Assembly (NCBI RefSeq): GCF_016864015.1
Contig: NZ_CP045067.1
Location: forward strand, 531,001-595,000
Reading direction: 5' to 3'
Source: Lacinutrix sp. WUR7
GTDB lineage: Bacteria > Bacteroidota > Bacteroidia > Flavobacteriales > Flavobacteriaceae
Length of the DNA: 64,000 nucleotides
Shown here in pieces: positions 45,300 through 54,531 of this stretch. Position 1 is the stretch's first letter, and each line of letters begins with the position of its first letter. The notes below the pieces were generated by a model. The model was not told the DNA's origin, searched no databases, and was given only the letters and a program-made list of their open reading frames with translations. A program made the translations under genes and the position numbers.

Positions 45300-45330
45300 T
45301 TGCTGAAATGCGGTTTTGAGCTTTTAACAG
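45300..45330 (-). promoter_or_regulatory. Weaker copy of the LytTR-type operator, before the TPR kinase gene
   Basis: The 31-bp block matches copy E at 21 of 31 positions, with the first nine bases the same as copy B. Half-sites AAAAGCTC (45318-45325) and AGCAAATG (45297-45304) keep the 21-bp phase. At the expected 30-bp distance the strand reads CATTTTTA (45262-45269), two mismatches from TAnnTTTG. The block is about 10 bp nearer the ATG than in the other copies. Confidence 0.45.
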
Positions 45331-45336
45331 ACTAAA

Positions 45337-46317
45337 TTATGCTTCTGGAAATCCGTTGAGGTTTAAGGTTTCTAGCTCTTGCTTATTATTTTCAAAAATA
45401 ATAAAGGCTTTTAATTCTGGATGTCTTTTTAAGAAGTGCTTCGTTTTGTCAATTCCCATCGCTTGAAATGCGGTTGCATAAGCATCAGCTGTCATGCAAT
45501 TGGAAGTAATTACAGAAACACTTAAGATGTTTGATTTACTTGGATATCCTGTTTTAGCATCTAAAATATGTGCATAGCGATTTCCGTTTTCATCTATTTT
45601 AAACTTTCTATAGGTTCCTGAAGTTGCCATTGCTGCTTCATGCAATGAAATTGCTTCTAAAACTGATTGCGTTCCTTCAAAATTAGGTTTGTCTATACCA
45701 ACGGTCCATGCAGAATTTCTTTCTATATTAATTCCTTTAGAACGTATTTCACCGCCAATTTCGACTAAATAATTATTCACTTTTTTACTTTCCAAAAAAT
45801 CTGCAATCACATCTACGCCATATCCTTTTGCAATGGCATTAAAATCGATAAATGTATTTTTGTGTTTTTTAATGACTGTTCCATCTGCAATACGCACTTT
45901 ATCTAATCCTACAAATTGCATTAAGCTATCAATTTTAAGACTATCTAAACGTTCGATTCTCTTTTCTGGACCAAATCCTAAAGCGTTTACAATAGTTCCA
46001 ATAGTAGGGTCGAAAACACCTTCGGTTTCCTTATAAATTTGTTTGGAAGTTGCTAATACTTTTTCAAAATGTGTATCTACGGAATTGCTTTCGTTTCTAT
46101 TTAACTTAGAAATATCGGAATTGGTTTGATAGGTAGACATCGATTTATTAATCACATAATACAAACTATCTATTTGCTTTTGGTAATTGGTTTCCGCATC
46201 ATAAATTATGGAATAACTGGTTCCGAAAACAGCACCAGAAAGCTTCGTATTTATAGGCTCTTGCTTACAAGCAAAAAATACTGTTGCGATTAAAAGTAGA
46301 CCTAGATATTTCTTCAT
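45337..46317 (-). CDS. apbE: FAD:protein FMN transferase, lipoprotein
   Basis: ApbE moves FMN from FAD to a threonine of target proteins such as NqrB and NqrC, whose genes lie 6 kb away. The 326-residue product has a lipobox (VFFAC, Cys17), the fold-defining GTSYSI near residue 32, FIDFNAIAKGYGVD (about 156-169), VEIGGEIRSKG, MATSGTYRKF, HILDAKTGYPSK and MTADAYATAFQAMG, which include the FAD- and Mg-binding residues. Location is the periplasmic side of the membrane, as its targets need. The upstream small gene is 7 bp away, so the two form a unit. Confidence 0.95.
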   Translation of the reverse strand: MKKYLGLLLIATVFFACKQEPINTKLSGAVFGTSYSIIYDAETNYQKQIDSLYYVINKSMSTYQTNSDISKLNRNESNSVDTHFEKVLATSKQIYKETEGVFDPTIGTIVNALGFGPEKRIERLDSLKIDSLMQFVGLDKVRIADGTVIKKHKNTFIDFNAIAKGYGVDVIADFLESKKVNNYLVEIGGEIRSKGINIERNSAWTVGIDKPNFEGTQSVLEAISLHEAAMATSGTYRKFKIDENGNRYAHILDAKTGYPSKSNILSVSVITSNCMTADAYATAFQAMGIDKTKHFLKRHPELKAFIIFENNKQELETLNLNGFPEA

Positions 46318-46324
46318 TTTAAAA

Positions 46325-46702
46325 TCAATTTAAATTTGTTTCCATTACTTGAATACCATTATATTCAATTAGATATTCTTGATTTAAATATACTGGCAAT
46401 TCTTCGCCATTAGGATTCCCAAGACCAACACCGGCATATAATACTTTAGCATCTTTTTCGGTAGCATGTTTTTTAAAGGATTCCATCCAAATTACATCAT
46501 AATTATTTGGGTTTTCAGGAAGTAATACTGCGCGAACGATTACAAAAAAGTATTGGCTATTTTTATCTATACAGACAAATTGCGGATGTTTTGTTAGCTT
46601 ACTATTTATAGCTACAAATTCAAAACCACGCTGTTCTAAATCTTTACCAACATGGTTCATCGCTAAGTTATGTAATTCTTGTTTTGAAAGTGGTTTACTC
46701 AT
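46325..46702 (-). CDS. Small conserved protein next to apbE, function unknown
   Basis: The 125-residue soluble protein begins MSKPLSKQELHNLAMNHVGK and contains FEFVAINSKLTKHPQFVCID, then a strand-rich middle (FFVIVRAVLLPENPNNYD) and LYAGVGLGNPNGEELPVY. I do not recognise a named domain. Proteins of this kind near nqr and apbE have been given names mentioning the NQR complex in some genomes, as I recall, but the sequence shows none of the cysteines of NqrM and no flavin or iron-sulfur site. The start at 46702 is chosen because the -7 box overlaps the upstream extension. It is 7 bp from apbE. Confidence 0.7.
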   Translation of the reverse strand: MSKPLSKQELHNLAMNHVGKDLEQRGFEFVAINSKLTKHPQFVCIDKNSQYFFVIVRAVLLPENPNNYDVIWMESFKKHATEKDAKVLYAGVGLGNPNGEELPVYLNQEYLIEYNGIQVMETNLN

Positions 46703-46706
46703 GATA

Positions 46707-46714
46707 CAAAAGTA
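46707..46714 (-). promoter_or_regulatory. -7 promoter box of the small gene and apbE
   Basis: The minus strand reads TACTTTTG, an exact TAnnTTTG match ending 4 nt before the ATG at 46702, so the transcript would be nearly leaderless, as for tatA. Confidence 0.5.
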
Positions 46715-46737
46715 ATACAATTACGCTTTAAAATAAA

Positions 46738-46762
46738 AAAGGCTGTCGATTAAGACAGCCTT
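46738..46762 (-). terminator. Terminator after the M43 protease gene
   Basis: A perfect 9-bp stem, AAGGCTGTC (46739-46747) with GACAGCCTT (46754-46762), is followed by T6 on the minus strand. Confidence 0.9.
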
Positions 46763-46785
46763 GATTTTATATAAAAACGAACTAG

Positions 46786-49605
46786 TTATTTAATCACTAA
46801 TTTTTTAGTTGTTTTCTTGCTTCCACTTTCAAACTGTATTAAATATAATCCAGCTGAAACGGTTTCTAAATTAATGGATTTGTTAAAAGTTGCATTACTA
46901 TTATTATAACTATTAGCAAAAACTTTTCTTCCTCTAACATCATATAATGTCACATTAACATTTTGACTTGTACTTAACTTAACGTTAATTTCACCATTAG
47001 ATGGGTTAGGATATAAAGCAAATGTTTCAAAACTATTTTCACCAATACTTAAAGCTTCTGAAGGACCAAAATAATAATTTCCATTTGCTCCTGTGAAAGT
47101 TCCTTCTAAAGTAATATCACTTCCATAACTTCCTATTACAGCTGCAACAGATTCTATAAAATCTCCATCTACTTCTCTAAAGATGACTACATCGGAACGA
47201 TCTCTACCTGTAGCAGATTCCCATCCTAATATTTCATCTTGGGTAAAATAAAACGTATTCGTCACATCTCCAGAAACATTAGCATTTTCTGTTGTCACTT
47301 TATATGCTTTATCTGCAACAAAATTTGAGGAAGTTGCGCTTTCTAAAATTTGAGCTCCAGTACCAGCTCTCATTACAGAAATATCTGTACATCCATAGTC
47401 GAATGTATCATTATTATCTATTTTCGCTATAATATTGTCTGAAGCGCTATCATAAGCATAAACAGTTCCCGTTCCGTTAATGTTCATTTGTGCAGAAGAA
47501 GCTGTATTCACATCTATTTGCACTGCTGTTGTAGCATTTGTAGTAACAGAAACATCATCTAACATAAACACAAACTCATCTGAAGAAACCACATGGAAAG
47601 TTAAATAAACATCTTGTCCATCATAAGCAGACAAATCTAAAGTATATTCCGCCCAGTCTAATGAAGGCTGTGCATAAGGATCAGCTGTTAAATAAGTAAA
47701 ACTAGTAGGGTTGGTATCTGTAGTTGAAACTCCAACTTGATAACGTTCTCCTCCATTATAGTTATCTGTTAAACCTTTAGCCCAATATTTTAATTCACTT
47801 CCTGTACCATTTAATGAAATTAAAGGAGTAAAGATATAATCGTCATTTTCCCAAGGAGTTGCAGATTCATTAAAGCAGTAATATGCTTTATCTCCATTAT
47901 GTGGATCCCAACCAGAACCAACAGAAGATGGCGTTGTTGCACTTGCATTATATACAATGAATGTACCCGTATATCCTTCATTAGTAAAATCAAAATTATC
48001 GGAATTATAAGTAGGGTCACCATCTCCATCTAGCATTGTCCAATCTCCTATATTACCAATTTCAAAATCGGCATAGGTTTCAAATCCATCACTAAACACA
48101 GTTTCTAGGAAAGTACCACCTGGAACAATATCATCATCTGTTAAGGTTAATGTTAACGTTTCATTTCCATTTGTTGCTAATTCGGCGTCACCTCCATTAG
48201 CATTTAATGTCATATTTACAACAATATCTTCATCACCTTCATTAAAACCATCTTCATAAACTCTAATAGTTAAAGTTTGACTATCTAAAACACCAGCAGC
48301 AAAAGTTACAGTAGGCGTTACTATTTCAAAATCCACCATATTTGTTGCAGAACCGGAAGCAGAAAAAGTAACTGTTGCATTAGCAGAAGCTTCTAAACCA
48401 ATATTAACAGCAATATCTATATCTCTAGTAGTACAACTTGTGCCTTCTAATTGAGTTACATCTGGTGTTGCAAAAGCTATAACTGGAGAACTATTACCAG
48501 CAGTAGATGCGACAAGTAAATCAAAATCATCTGCATTTTCTATTACAGTCATTATACGAGCAACTTGATCAAAAGTAAAGATATCCATACAAGCATCATT
48601 CGTGTAATCCATATAGTTTTCCACCATATCATTTCCTAATCCATCTGCAGGACAACTATCTACTGTTGGACATCCACCATTAGATCCAGAAGCATCTGGT
48701 GTATCTGCACAATAATCATCATTTGAACAAGAAGATGTATCTCCCCAGATATGGCGTAAACCAATCCAGTGACCAACCTCATGAGTTAAAGTACGTCCTA
48801 AATTATAAGGAGCCCCACCAGGGTATGGTGTAGCAACAGAACCAATAGTTGAATATAAACACACCACTCCATCTGTTTGCACAGAACCTCCATCTGTATC
48901 TAAACCAGGTAGCGTAGAATTAGAAGGAAACTGTGCGTATCCTAATAATCCGCCAGAAAGGTTAGCTGTCCAGATATTTGCGTATTTTGAACGATCCCAA
49001 ATTGTAGCTTGTTTAACGCCGCCATCCATAGTACCTGTAGACTGTGCTCCAGAATATCCATATACTCTATGAATTCCTGGTTCTGCAAGTGGGTTCCCAC
49101 TTGGATCTACTTGCGCTGGTATAAAATTAATATCTGCTGAATAAGCTGCAGGATGCGTACTTCCTGCCATATTATTAAAGTCAATATTAAGTTGATCTAT
49201 TTGTGCATTTATATATACAGCATCAATATCATAAGCATCTCCTGCTGCACCTGTAATTACATGAAATATAATAGGAATATTATACACAACTCTATTTGCA
49301 GATCCACTAATAGCATCTTGTATCATTCTAGCTTTTTTAGCTTCTACAAGAGGTGCCATCCAATTTTCAAATGCATCCATAGATTTGACTGCTGGATTAT
49401 TCTGCATTCTTAATTCATGTGCTTCAACAGTAGCACAACGTACAACGCCATGTTCATCAAAAAATCTTTGATTTTCATCATTTAATTGTAACCTTTCATT
49501 TGCATTTACTCTTTGATTTTGAACAGATTTAGTTTGTGCCTGAAGGCCCAAAACTGCTAAAAACATAAAATAAAACCATCCTTTTTTAAAGTAACCTTTC
49601 TTCAT
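46786..49605 (-). CDS. M43 family zinc metalloprotease (cytophagalysin-like), T9SS-secreted
   Basis: The 939-residue protein has a signal peptide (about 1-24), a pro-region, and a metzincin domain with HEVGHWIGLRH at 275-285 and the Met-turn NYMDYT (Met332). The cysteine-rich stretch between them (SSCSNDDYCADTPD, GGCPTVDSCPADG) is typical of pappalysin/cytophagalysin proteases. A Calx-beta domain (about 380-490), a choice-of-anchor J domain (about 500-680, FSDGFETYADFE, FMLDDVSV) and a further beta domain follow. The last 75 residues are a type A sorting domain, LYPNPSNGEINVKL to TTKKLVIK, unlike the RFIKQ type upstream. It digests extracellular protein; the ATG at 49605 starts the signal peptide. 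Confidence 0.93.
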   Translation of the reverse strand: MKKGYFKKGWFYFMFLAVLGLQAQTKSVQNQRVNANERLQLNDENQRFFDEHGVVRCATVEAHELRMQNNPAVKSMDAFENWMAPLVEAKKARMIQDAISGSANRVVYNIPIIFHVITGAAGDAYDIDAVYINAQIDQLNIDFNNMAGSTHPAAYSADINFIPAQVDPSGNPLAEPGIHRVYGYSGAQSTGTMDGGVKQATIWDRSKYANIWTANLSGGLLGYAQFPSNSTLPGLDTDGGSVQTDGVVCLYSTIGSVATPYPGGAPYNLGRTLTHEVGHWIGLRHIWGDTSSCSNDDYCADTPDASGSNGGCPTVDSCPADGLGNDMVENYMDYTNDACMDIFTFDQVARIMTVIENADDFDLLVASTAGNSSPVIAFATPDVTQLEGTSCTTRDIDIAVNIGLEASANATVTFSASGSATNMVDFEIVTPTVTFAAGVLDSQTLTIRVYEDGFNEGDEDIVVNMTLNANGGDAELATNGNETLTLTLTDDDIVPGGTFLETVFSDGFETYADFEIGNIGDWTMLDGDGDPTYNSDNFDFTNEGYTGTFIVYNASATTPSSVGSGWDPHNGDKAYYCFNESATPWENDDYIFTPLISLNGTGSELKYWAKGLTDNYNGGERYQVGVSTTDTNPTSFTYLTADPYAQPSLDWAEYTLDLSAYDGQDVYLTFHVVSSDEFVFMLDDVSVTTNATTAVQIDVNTASSAQMNINGTGTVYAYDSASDNIIAKIDNNDTFDYGCTDISVMRAGTGAQILESATSSNFVADKAYKVTTENANVSGDVTNTFYFTQDEILGWESATGRDRSDVVIFREVDGDFIESVAAVIGSYGSDITLEGTFTGANGNYYFGPSEALSIGENSFETFALYPNPSNGEINVKLSTSQNVNVTLYDVRGRKVFANSYNNSNATFNKSINLETVSAGLYLIQFESGSKKTTKKLVIK

Positions 49606-49867
49606 TTTGCATTAATTAATTAATTAAGACTACAAGATAATGAAAACTATTAGTTTTTTTTTAACAATTTTCATCAATATGCTAAAAATTAACATTTAAA
49701 AGGACTTAAAATGAGAATTAACTATAAAAAAAGCAACACTTTCGCATTAAACAAGTTCAAATTTAATTCAATTATATTAGAGTTGTAAAACAAAAAAAAC
49801 CAACACGAAAGTGTTGGGTTTTTTTTATAATAAGATACTGAAACTAGTTCAGTATAACTAGAAGTGT
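49606..49867. other. Intergenic region between the M43 protease and nqrF
   Basis: It holds the nqr terminator and the upstream region of the M43 gene, including four and a half TTAA repeats at 49609-49626. No gene or clear -7 box is seen. Confidence 0.5.
49792..49822 (-). terminator. Terminator of the nqr operon
   Basis: On the minus strand CCAACAC pairs with GTGTTGG around TTTC, followed by eight T. It lies about 46 bp past the nqrF stop. Confidence 0.85.
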
Positions 49868-51181
49868 CTATCCTCCAAAGTCATCAAAACGGATATTCTC
49901 ATCATCTATTCCGAAATCCTCTCCCATTTTTTGAACCGCTTGATTCATTAATGGTGGTCCACAGAAATATAATTCGATATCTTCTGGAGACTCATGTTTC
50001 GATAAATATTGGTCGATAACTACTTGATGTATAAACCCTGTAAATCCATCTCCATTTTCATCATTAATATCCTTTTTAAGTTGCCAGTTATCTGCTTCCG
50101 TAGGATCTGATAATGCAATAAAGAATTTAAAGTTCGGGAAATCTTTTTCTAATGCTCTAAAGTAATGGATGTAGAATAATTCTGCTTTAGAACGTCCTCC
50201 ATACCAATATGTTACTTTTCTCCCTGTTTTAATGGTTCTAAACAGTTGGTATAAATGAGAACGCATAGGTGCCATTCCTGCTCCACCACCAACATATAAC
50301 ATTTCTGCATCGGATTCATTAATAAAGAATTCACCATAAGGTCCAGAGATCGTTACTTTATCCCCAACTTTTTGATTGAAAATATAAGAAGATGCTACAC
50401 CTGGATTTACATCCATCCATCCACCTTTGGCGCGATCGAAAGGAGGTGTTGCAACACGTACATTCAACATAATTTTTCTACCTTCTGCAGGATAAGAAGC
50501 CATAGAATATGCTCTTTCCACAAGTTCGTTATTTTTCATAACTAAAGGCCATAAACCAAACTTTTCCCAATCTGGTTTAAATTTGTCTGGCTCTCCTGGG
50601 TGATCTTGCGGATGTGCAGTAACATCCATGTCTGCATATTTTATTTCACAACTAGGGATTTCAATTTGAATATATCCTCCAGCTTTGTAGTTCATATCTT
50701 CAGGGATTTCCACTACAAATTCTTTAATAAATGTTGCTACGTTATAGTTTGAAACTACCGTTGCTTCCCATTTTTTAATTCCGAAAACTTCTTCTGGAAT
50801 TGTAATTTCCATATCTTGTTTCACTTTTACCTGACAAGATAAACGTGCACCATCTGCTAATTCTTTTCTAGAAAAATGAGGTGTTTCTGTAGGTAATGCT
50901 TCACCACCACCAGAAAGTACGTGACATTCACATTGTATACATGTTCCACCTCCACCACATGCTGATGGTAAGAATATTTTTTGTGCTCCTAAAGTTGATA
51001 GTAAACTGTCTCCAGAACTTACTTCAATTTCACGCTCTCCATTAATGGTAATTTTTACAGGACCCGATGGAGATAATTTCTGCTTTACAAATAACAACAG
51101 AGATACTAATACTAAAGTTACTAGTAAAAAAGCTGCTACGGTTGCTATTATGGTTCCTAATGTGCTTGCTGCTAATATCAT
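49868..51181 (-). CDS. nqrF: Na+-translocating NADH:quinone reductase subunit F
   Basis: NqrF takes electrons from NADH to FAD and a 2Fe-2S cluster, the entry point of the Na+ pump. The 437-residue protein has one N-terminal membrane helix (about 8-32), a ferredoxin domain with cluster ligands Cys75, Cys81, Cys84 and Cys116 ([18 protein letters not shown]), the FAD motif [10 protein letters not shown] and the NADH motif [12 protein letters not shown]. It is the last gene of the operon and follows nqrE with a 1-bp gap, before the terminator. Confidence 0.97.
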   Translation of the reverse strand: MILAASTLGTIIATVAAFLLVTLVLVSLLLFVKQKLSPSGPVKITINGEREIEVSSGDSLLSTLGAQKIFLPSACGGGGTCIQCECHVLSGGGEALPTETPHFSRKELADGARLSCQVKVKQDMEITIPEEVFGIKKWEATVVSNYNVATFIKEFVVEIPEDMNYKAGGYIQIEIPSCEIKYADMDVTAHPQDHPGEPDKFKPDWEKFGLWPLVMKNNELVERAYSMASYPAEGRKIMLNVRVATPPFDRAKGGWMDVNPGVASSYIFNQKVGDKVTISGPYGEFFINESDAEMLYVGGGAGMAPMRSHLYQLFRTIKTGRKVTYWYGGRSKAELFYIHYFRALEKDFPNFKFFIALSDPTEADNWQLKKDINDENGDGFTGFIHQVVIDQYLSKHESPEDIELYFCGPPLMNQAVQKMGEDFGIDDENIRFDDFGG

Positions 51182-51182
51182 G

Positions 51183-51899
51183 TTACTCGTTTATTGTTAT
51201 GTTGTTAGCTAACTCCTTAGAGCTTTCTTTATCTACAGTTTCTACTTGCACTGTTTTATCTTCTTTTGTTTCTTCTTCATCTCCACCAGTTAACATTCCA
51301 CCAAAGCTCATAAAACCAATTGCCATTAAACCAGTAATGATAAATGTAATTCCTAATCCTCTTAGTGCTGGAGGCACGTTAGAATATCTGATTTTTTCAC
51401 GAATAGCTGCAATTGCTAAAATTGCTAAAAACCAACCTATTCCAGAACCAACACCATAAACAGTTGCTAATCCTAAAGTTGGAATCTCACGAGATTGCAT
51501 GAATAAAGAACCACCTAAAATGGCACAGTTTACAGCAATTAATGGTAAGAAAATACCAAGTGAATTATATAATGAAGGTGAAAATTTCTCCACCACGATT
51601 TCCACTAATTGCACCATGGTTGCAATCGTTGCAATAAACATGATAAAAGAAAGGAAACTTAAATCGTAATCTGCATATTCTGCACCTAACCATTTTAAAG
51701 CTCCTGGTTGTAATACATACTGATCTAACAACCAGTTTAAAGGTACTGTAATTGCTAATACAAAGATTACTGCAGCTCCTAAACCAACTGCTGTACTTAC
51801 TTTTTTAGATACTGCAAGGTATGAACACATTCCTAAGAATACGGAAAACACCATGTTATCTATAAATATCGATTTTAAAAATAATTCTAAATATTCCAT
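51183..51899 (-). CDS. nqrE: Na+-translocating NADH:quinone reductase subunit E, with C-terminal extension
   Basis: An integral membrane subunit with six predicted helices and the conserved Cys26 in [13 protein letters not shown] and Cys120 in VNCAILGG, the two that with NqrD ligate the intramembrane iron centre. The usual length is near 200 residues; this one has 238. The extra 38 or so residues at the C-terminus ([20 protein letters not shown] onward) are charged and lack hydrophobic stretches. The gene lies 29 bp after nqrD and 1 bp before nqrF. Confidence 0.95.
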   Translation of the reverse strand: MEYLELFLKSIFIDNMVFSVFLGMCSYLAVSKKVSTAVGLGAAVIFVLAITVPLNWLLDQYVLQPGALKWLGAEYADYDLSFLSFIMFIATIATMVQLVEIVVEKFSPSLYNSLGIFLPLIAVNCAILGGSLFMQSREIPTLGLATVYGVGSGIGWFLAILAIAAIREKIRYSNVPPALRGLGITFIITGLMAIGFMSFGGMLTGGDEEETKEDKTVQVETVDKESSKELANNITINE

Positions 51900-51928
51900 T
51901 TTTTTATAGTTTGTTAGTAGTTACTAGC

Positions 51929-52573
51929 TTAATCTTCTATTAATGCTTTGTTTCTACTACGTTGTACCCAAATAATAATTCCAACAACAATTAATGCCAT
52001 TGGAGGCATAATCATAAAACCATTATTTTCGTAACCTAAAGCGTATAATCCTGTTTTTTCAATAGGATCTCCTAATACAGGAATACCTAGTAAAGTTCCA
52101 GCTCCTAAAAGCTCTCTAAAGAATGCTACAATAATTAAAATCACACCGTATCCTAAAGCATTTCCAATTCCGTCAAGAAAAGAACGCCATGGTTTGTTTG
52201 CTAAAGCGAAAGCTTCAAAACGTCCCATAATGATACAGTTGGTTATAATTAATCCGACAAATACAGAAAGTGTTTTACTTAACTCATAAGCAAAAGCTTT
52301 TAGTACTTGATCTACTATAATTACTAAAGCAGCAACTACAATTAGTTGTACAATAATTCTAATTTTTGAAGGTATAATGTTTCGCATTAAAGAGATAACG
52401 ACGTTACCTATAGCTAATACAAATAATACAGAAACAGACATTACAATTGCTGCTTCCAATTCTGCAGTAATTGCTAGTGCAGAACATATACCAAGTACTT
52501 GAATAGTAATTGGGTTATTATCTGCTAATGGATCTGTAATTAATGCTGCGTCTTTTTTTGATAAAAGTCCCAT
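51929..52573 (-). CDS. nqrD: Na+-translocating NADH:quinone reductase subunit D
   Basis: The 214-residue subunit has six predicted membrane helices, homologous to NqrE and inserted with inverted topology. Conserved cysteines are visible in LGICSALAI and TNCIIMGRFEAFA, where they bind the iron centre with those of NqrE. Length and sequence are normal. It follows nqrC with a 3-bp gap. Confidence 0.95.
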   Translation of the reverse strand: MGLLSKKDAALITDPLADNNPITIQVLGICSALAITAELEAAIVMSVSVLFVLAIGNVVISLMRNIIPSKIRIIVQLIVVAALVIIVDQVLKAFAYELSKTLSVFVGLIITNCIIMGRFEAFALANKPWRSFLDGIGNALGYGVILIIVAFFRELLGAGTLLGIPVLGDPIEKTGLYALGYENNGFMIMPPMALIVVGIIIWVQRSRNKALIED

Positions 52574-52576
52574 AAA

Positions 52577-53323
52577 TTAATTCTTTTTTAAGTTTTCGAA
52601 ATAAGGTACATATTGCTTCAGTTCTGATTTTATCATGGCAGCAACACCGTCTCCAGTAATTGTTGCACCTGCTATTGCATCTACCTCATTATCTGTTTTA
52701 TCTTCGTTTTTAGGATCGTTATTACTTTTAGAAATATTAATTCCTTTAAAGCTTCCGTTAGACTTTAGGTGTTCTCCAATAAAGTCATCCATAAAGAAAC
52801 GTTGTTTAATATTTGCACCTAAACCTGCTGTTTCTCCTTTATGATCAAAATAAGCACCTTGTACCACCATGTCTTCATCCATAGCAATATAAGCCCAAAC
52901 GGCATCCCAAAGTCCTTTCCCTCTAATTGGAGCAATATAATATGTTTGACCATCTTTTTCTCCAACAAATAAAGGAAGCTTTCTTATATTACCAGCTTTA
53001 GCGCTTGTTTGTTGTTTTTTCACATCAATAAGATATGCGTTGTCATCTTCTGATACTTTATCTCCTTCAATTACTAATTGTTTTTTGATATACTGTTTAA
53101 ACAATTCCGGAGCTTTTTTGGTAGAAACAAAAATGGCAGAATTCCCTTCATTTTCATTTACTCCCATCGCATACAATATATTTTGCTGCTTCTCTAGTCT
53201 TTCGTTATTATCGATTTTTGGTCTTAATGCTGAAGCTGTAAAAGCTAGCAAACCTCCTACTACAATTACCATTGCTATGGCAAAAAGGATAGTATATGAG
53301 TTTTTATCTGTTCTTTTTTCCAT
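52577..53323 (-). CDS. nqrC: Na+-translocating NADH:quinone reductase subunit C
   Basis: The 248-residue subunit has one N-terminal membrane helix (about 11-31) and a periplasmic FMN-binding domain. The flavinylation motif DAIAGATIT puts the covalent FMN on Thr221; the usual Ser of SGAT is Ala here, a tolerated change. GAYFDHKGETAGLG and IRGKGLWD are family signatures. The FMN is attached by ApbE, encoded at 45337. It follows nqrB with a 2-bp gap. Confidence 0.96.
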   Translation of the reverse strand: MEKRTDKNSYTILFAIAMVIVVGGLLAFTASALRPKIDNNERLEKQQNILYAMGVNENEGNSAIFVSTKKAPELFKQYIKKQLVIEGDKVSEDDNAYLIDVKKQQTSAKAGNIRKLPLFVGEKDGQTYYIAPIRGKGLWDAVWAYIAMDEDMVVQGAYFDHKGETAGLGANIKQRFFMDDFIGEHLKSNGSFKGINISKSNNDPKNEDKTDNEVDAIAGATITGDGVAAMIKSELKQYVPYFENLKKN

Positions 53324-53325
53324 GT

Positions 53326-54531
53326 TTAAGCAACTTTAGTTTTTAAACGCTTCATTCTTCTTTTTACATTTCCTTGCACCACATAATGGTCAATGGTTGG
53401 AGCAAACACATTCATTAATAGAATGGCTAACATAACGCCTTCTGGATATGCAGGATTAAATACTCTAATTAAAATAGAAAGGAATCCGATTAAGAATCCG
53501 TAAATCCATTTCCCTTTATTGGTTTGTGATGCAGTAACAGGATCTGTTGCCATAAACACCGTACCAAAAGCAAAACCACCAATAAGTAAGTGTTGCCAAA
53601 AAGGTGTACTCATTAATCCGTAAAATTTACTTCCATCTGCAATTACTTCCGCATTTACAAGACCATTAAATATTAGTCCCATTGCTAAAGCTCCTAATGC
53701 AGAAGACAACATAATTCTCCAGCTTCCTATTTTAGAAAACACTAAGAATAATGCGGCTAATACAATTAACAGTGTGGAGGTTTCTCCAACAGAACCAGGA
53801 ATAAATCCTAAAAACATATCTGCTACAGAGTGTGTGACTTCATGATTTTGAGCTAGCGTTCCTAAGATAGTTTCCCCAGAAATAGCATCAGGAGTTCCTG
53901 CCAATTCTTTAGCTCCTTCTACCCAAACTTTATCTCCAGACATCCAAGTAGGATATGCAAAGAATAAAAATGCACGAATAGTTAATGCAGGATTTAAAAT
54001 ATTCATTCCTGTACCACCAAATACTTCTTTACCAATAACAACACCAAAGGCAACTGCTACTGCAAGCATCCATAATGGAATATCGATAGGTACTATAAGT
54101 GGTACTAACATTCCTGTTACTAAGTACCCTTCTTCTACTTCGTGACCTTTAATTACTGCGAAAATAAATTCGATAAGTAAACCAACCCCATAAGAAACAA
54201 GGATTAGTGGTAAAACTTTCCAAAGACCAACAACTAAGTTATCCCAAGCCCAAAAAGAAGCACTGAAAAATCCGTTAGCTGCTTCAATTGTTCCAGAAGC
54301 TAAATAATGTTGGTAACCAGCGTTAAACATACCAAATATTAAACATGGTATAAGTGCCATGATTACAATATTCATCGTACGTTTTAAATCGTCGGCTGCT
54401 TTTATATGAGTTCCATTATGTGTGGTCTCATTTGGCAAGTATAAAAAAGTATGGATTGCGTTAAACGCAGGAGCCATCTTTGTTCCTTTATACTTTTCTT
54501 TTAAGTTATGTAAATTACTTTTTAAACCCAT
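53326..54531 (-). CDS. nqrB: Na+-translocating NADH:quinone reductase subunit B
   Basis: The 401-residue integral membrane subunit has about ten helices and carries one covalent FMN, riboflavin and the main Na+ channel residues. The FMN-acceptor motif is DAISGETIL with Thr221 (SGAT-like, Glu replacing Ala). FGGTGMNILNPALTIRAF and GTVFMATDPVTASQTNKGKW are diagnostic. The start codon overlaps the nqrA stop by one base (TAATG), which couples their translation. Confidence 0.97.
   Translation of the reverse strand: MGLKSNLHNLKEKYKGTKMAPAFNAIHTFLYLPNETTHNGTHIKAADDLKRTMNIVIMALIPCLIFGMFNAGYQHYLASGTIEAANGFFSASFWAWDNLVVGLWKVLPLILVSYGVGLLIEFIFAVIKGHEVEEGYLVTGMLVPLIVPIDIPLWMLAVAVAFGVVIGKEVFGGTGMNILNPALTIRAFLFFAYPTWMSGDKVWVEGAKELAGTPDAISGETILGTLAQNHEVTHSVADMFLGFIPGSVGETSTLLIVLAALFLVFSKIGSWRIMLSSALGALAMGLIFNGLVNAEVIADGSKFYGLMSTPFWQHLLIGGFAFGTVFMATDPVTASQTNKGKWIYGFLIGFLSILIRVFNPAYPEGVMLAILLMNVFAPTIDHYVVQGNVKRRMKRLKTKVA

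Noticed and set aside
46325-46702. NqrM or another known NQR maturation factor
   Set aside because: NqrM is about 70 residues with a conserved cysteine cluster and a membrane segment; this protein has neither.
49733-49822. Antiterminator: the sequence AACACTTTCG at about 49736 is complementary to part of the nqr terminator
   Set aside because: It lies downstream of the terminator with respect to nqrF transcription, so it would be made too late, and a 10-bp match in such AT-rich DNA is weak evidence.
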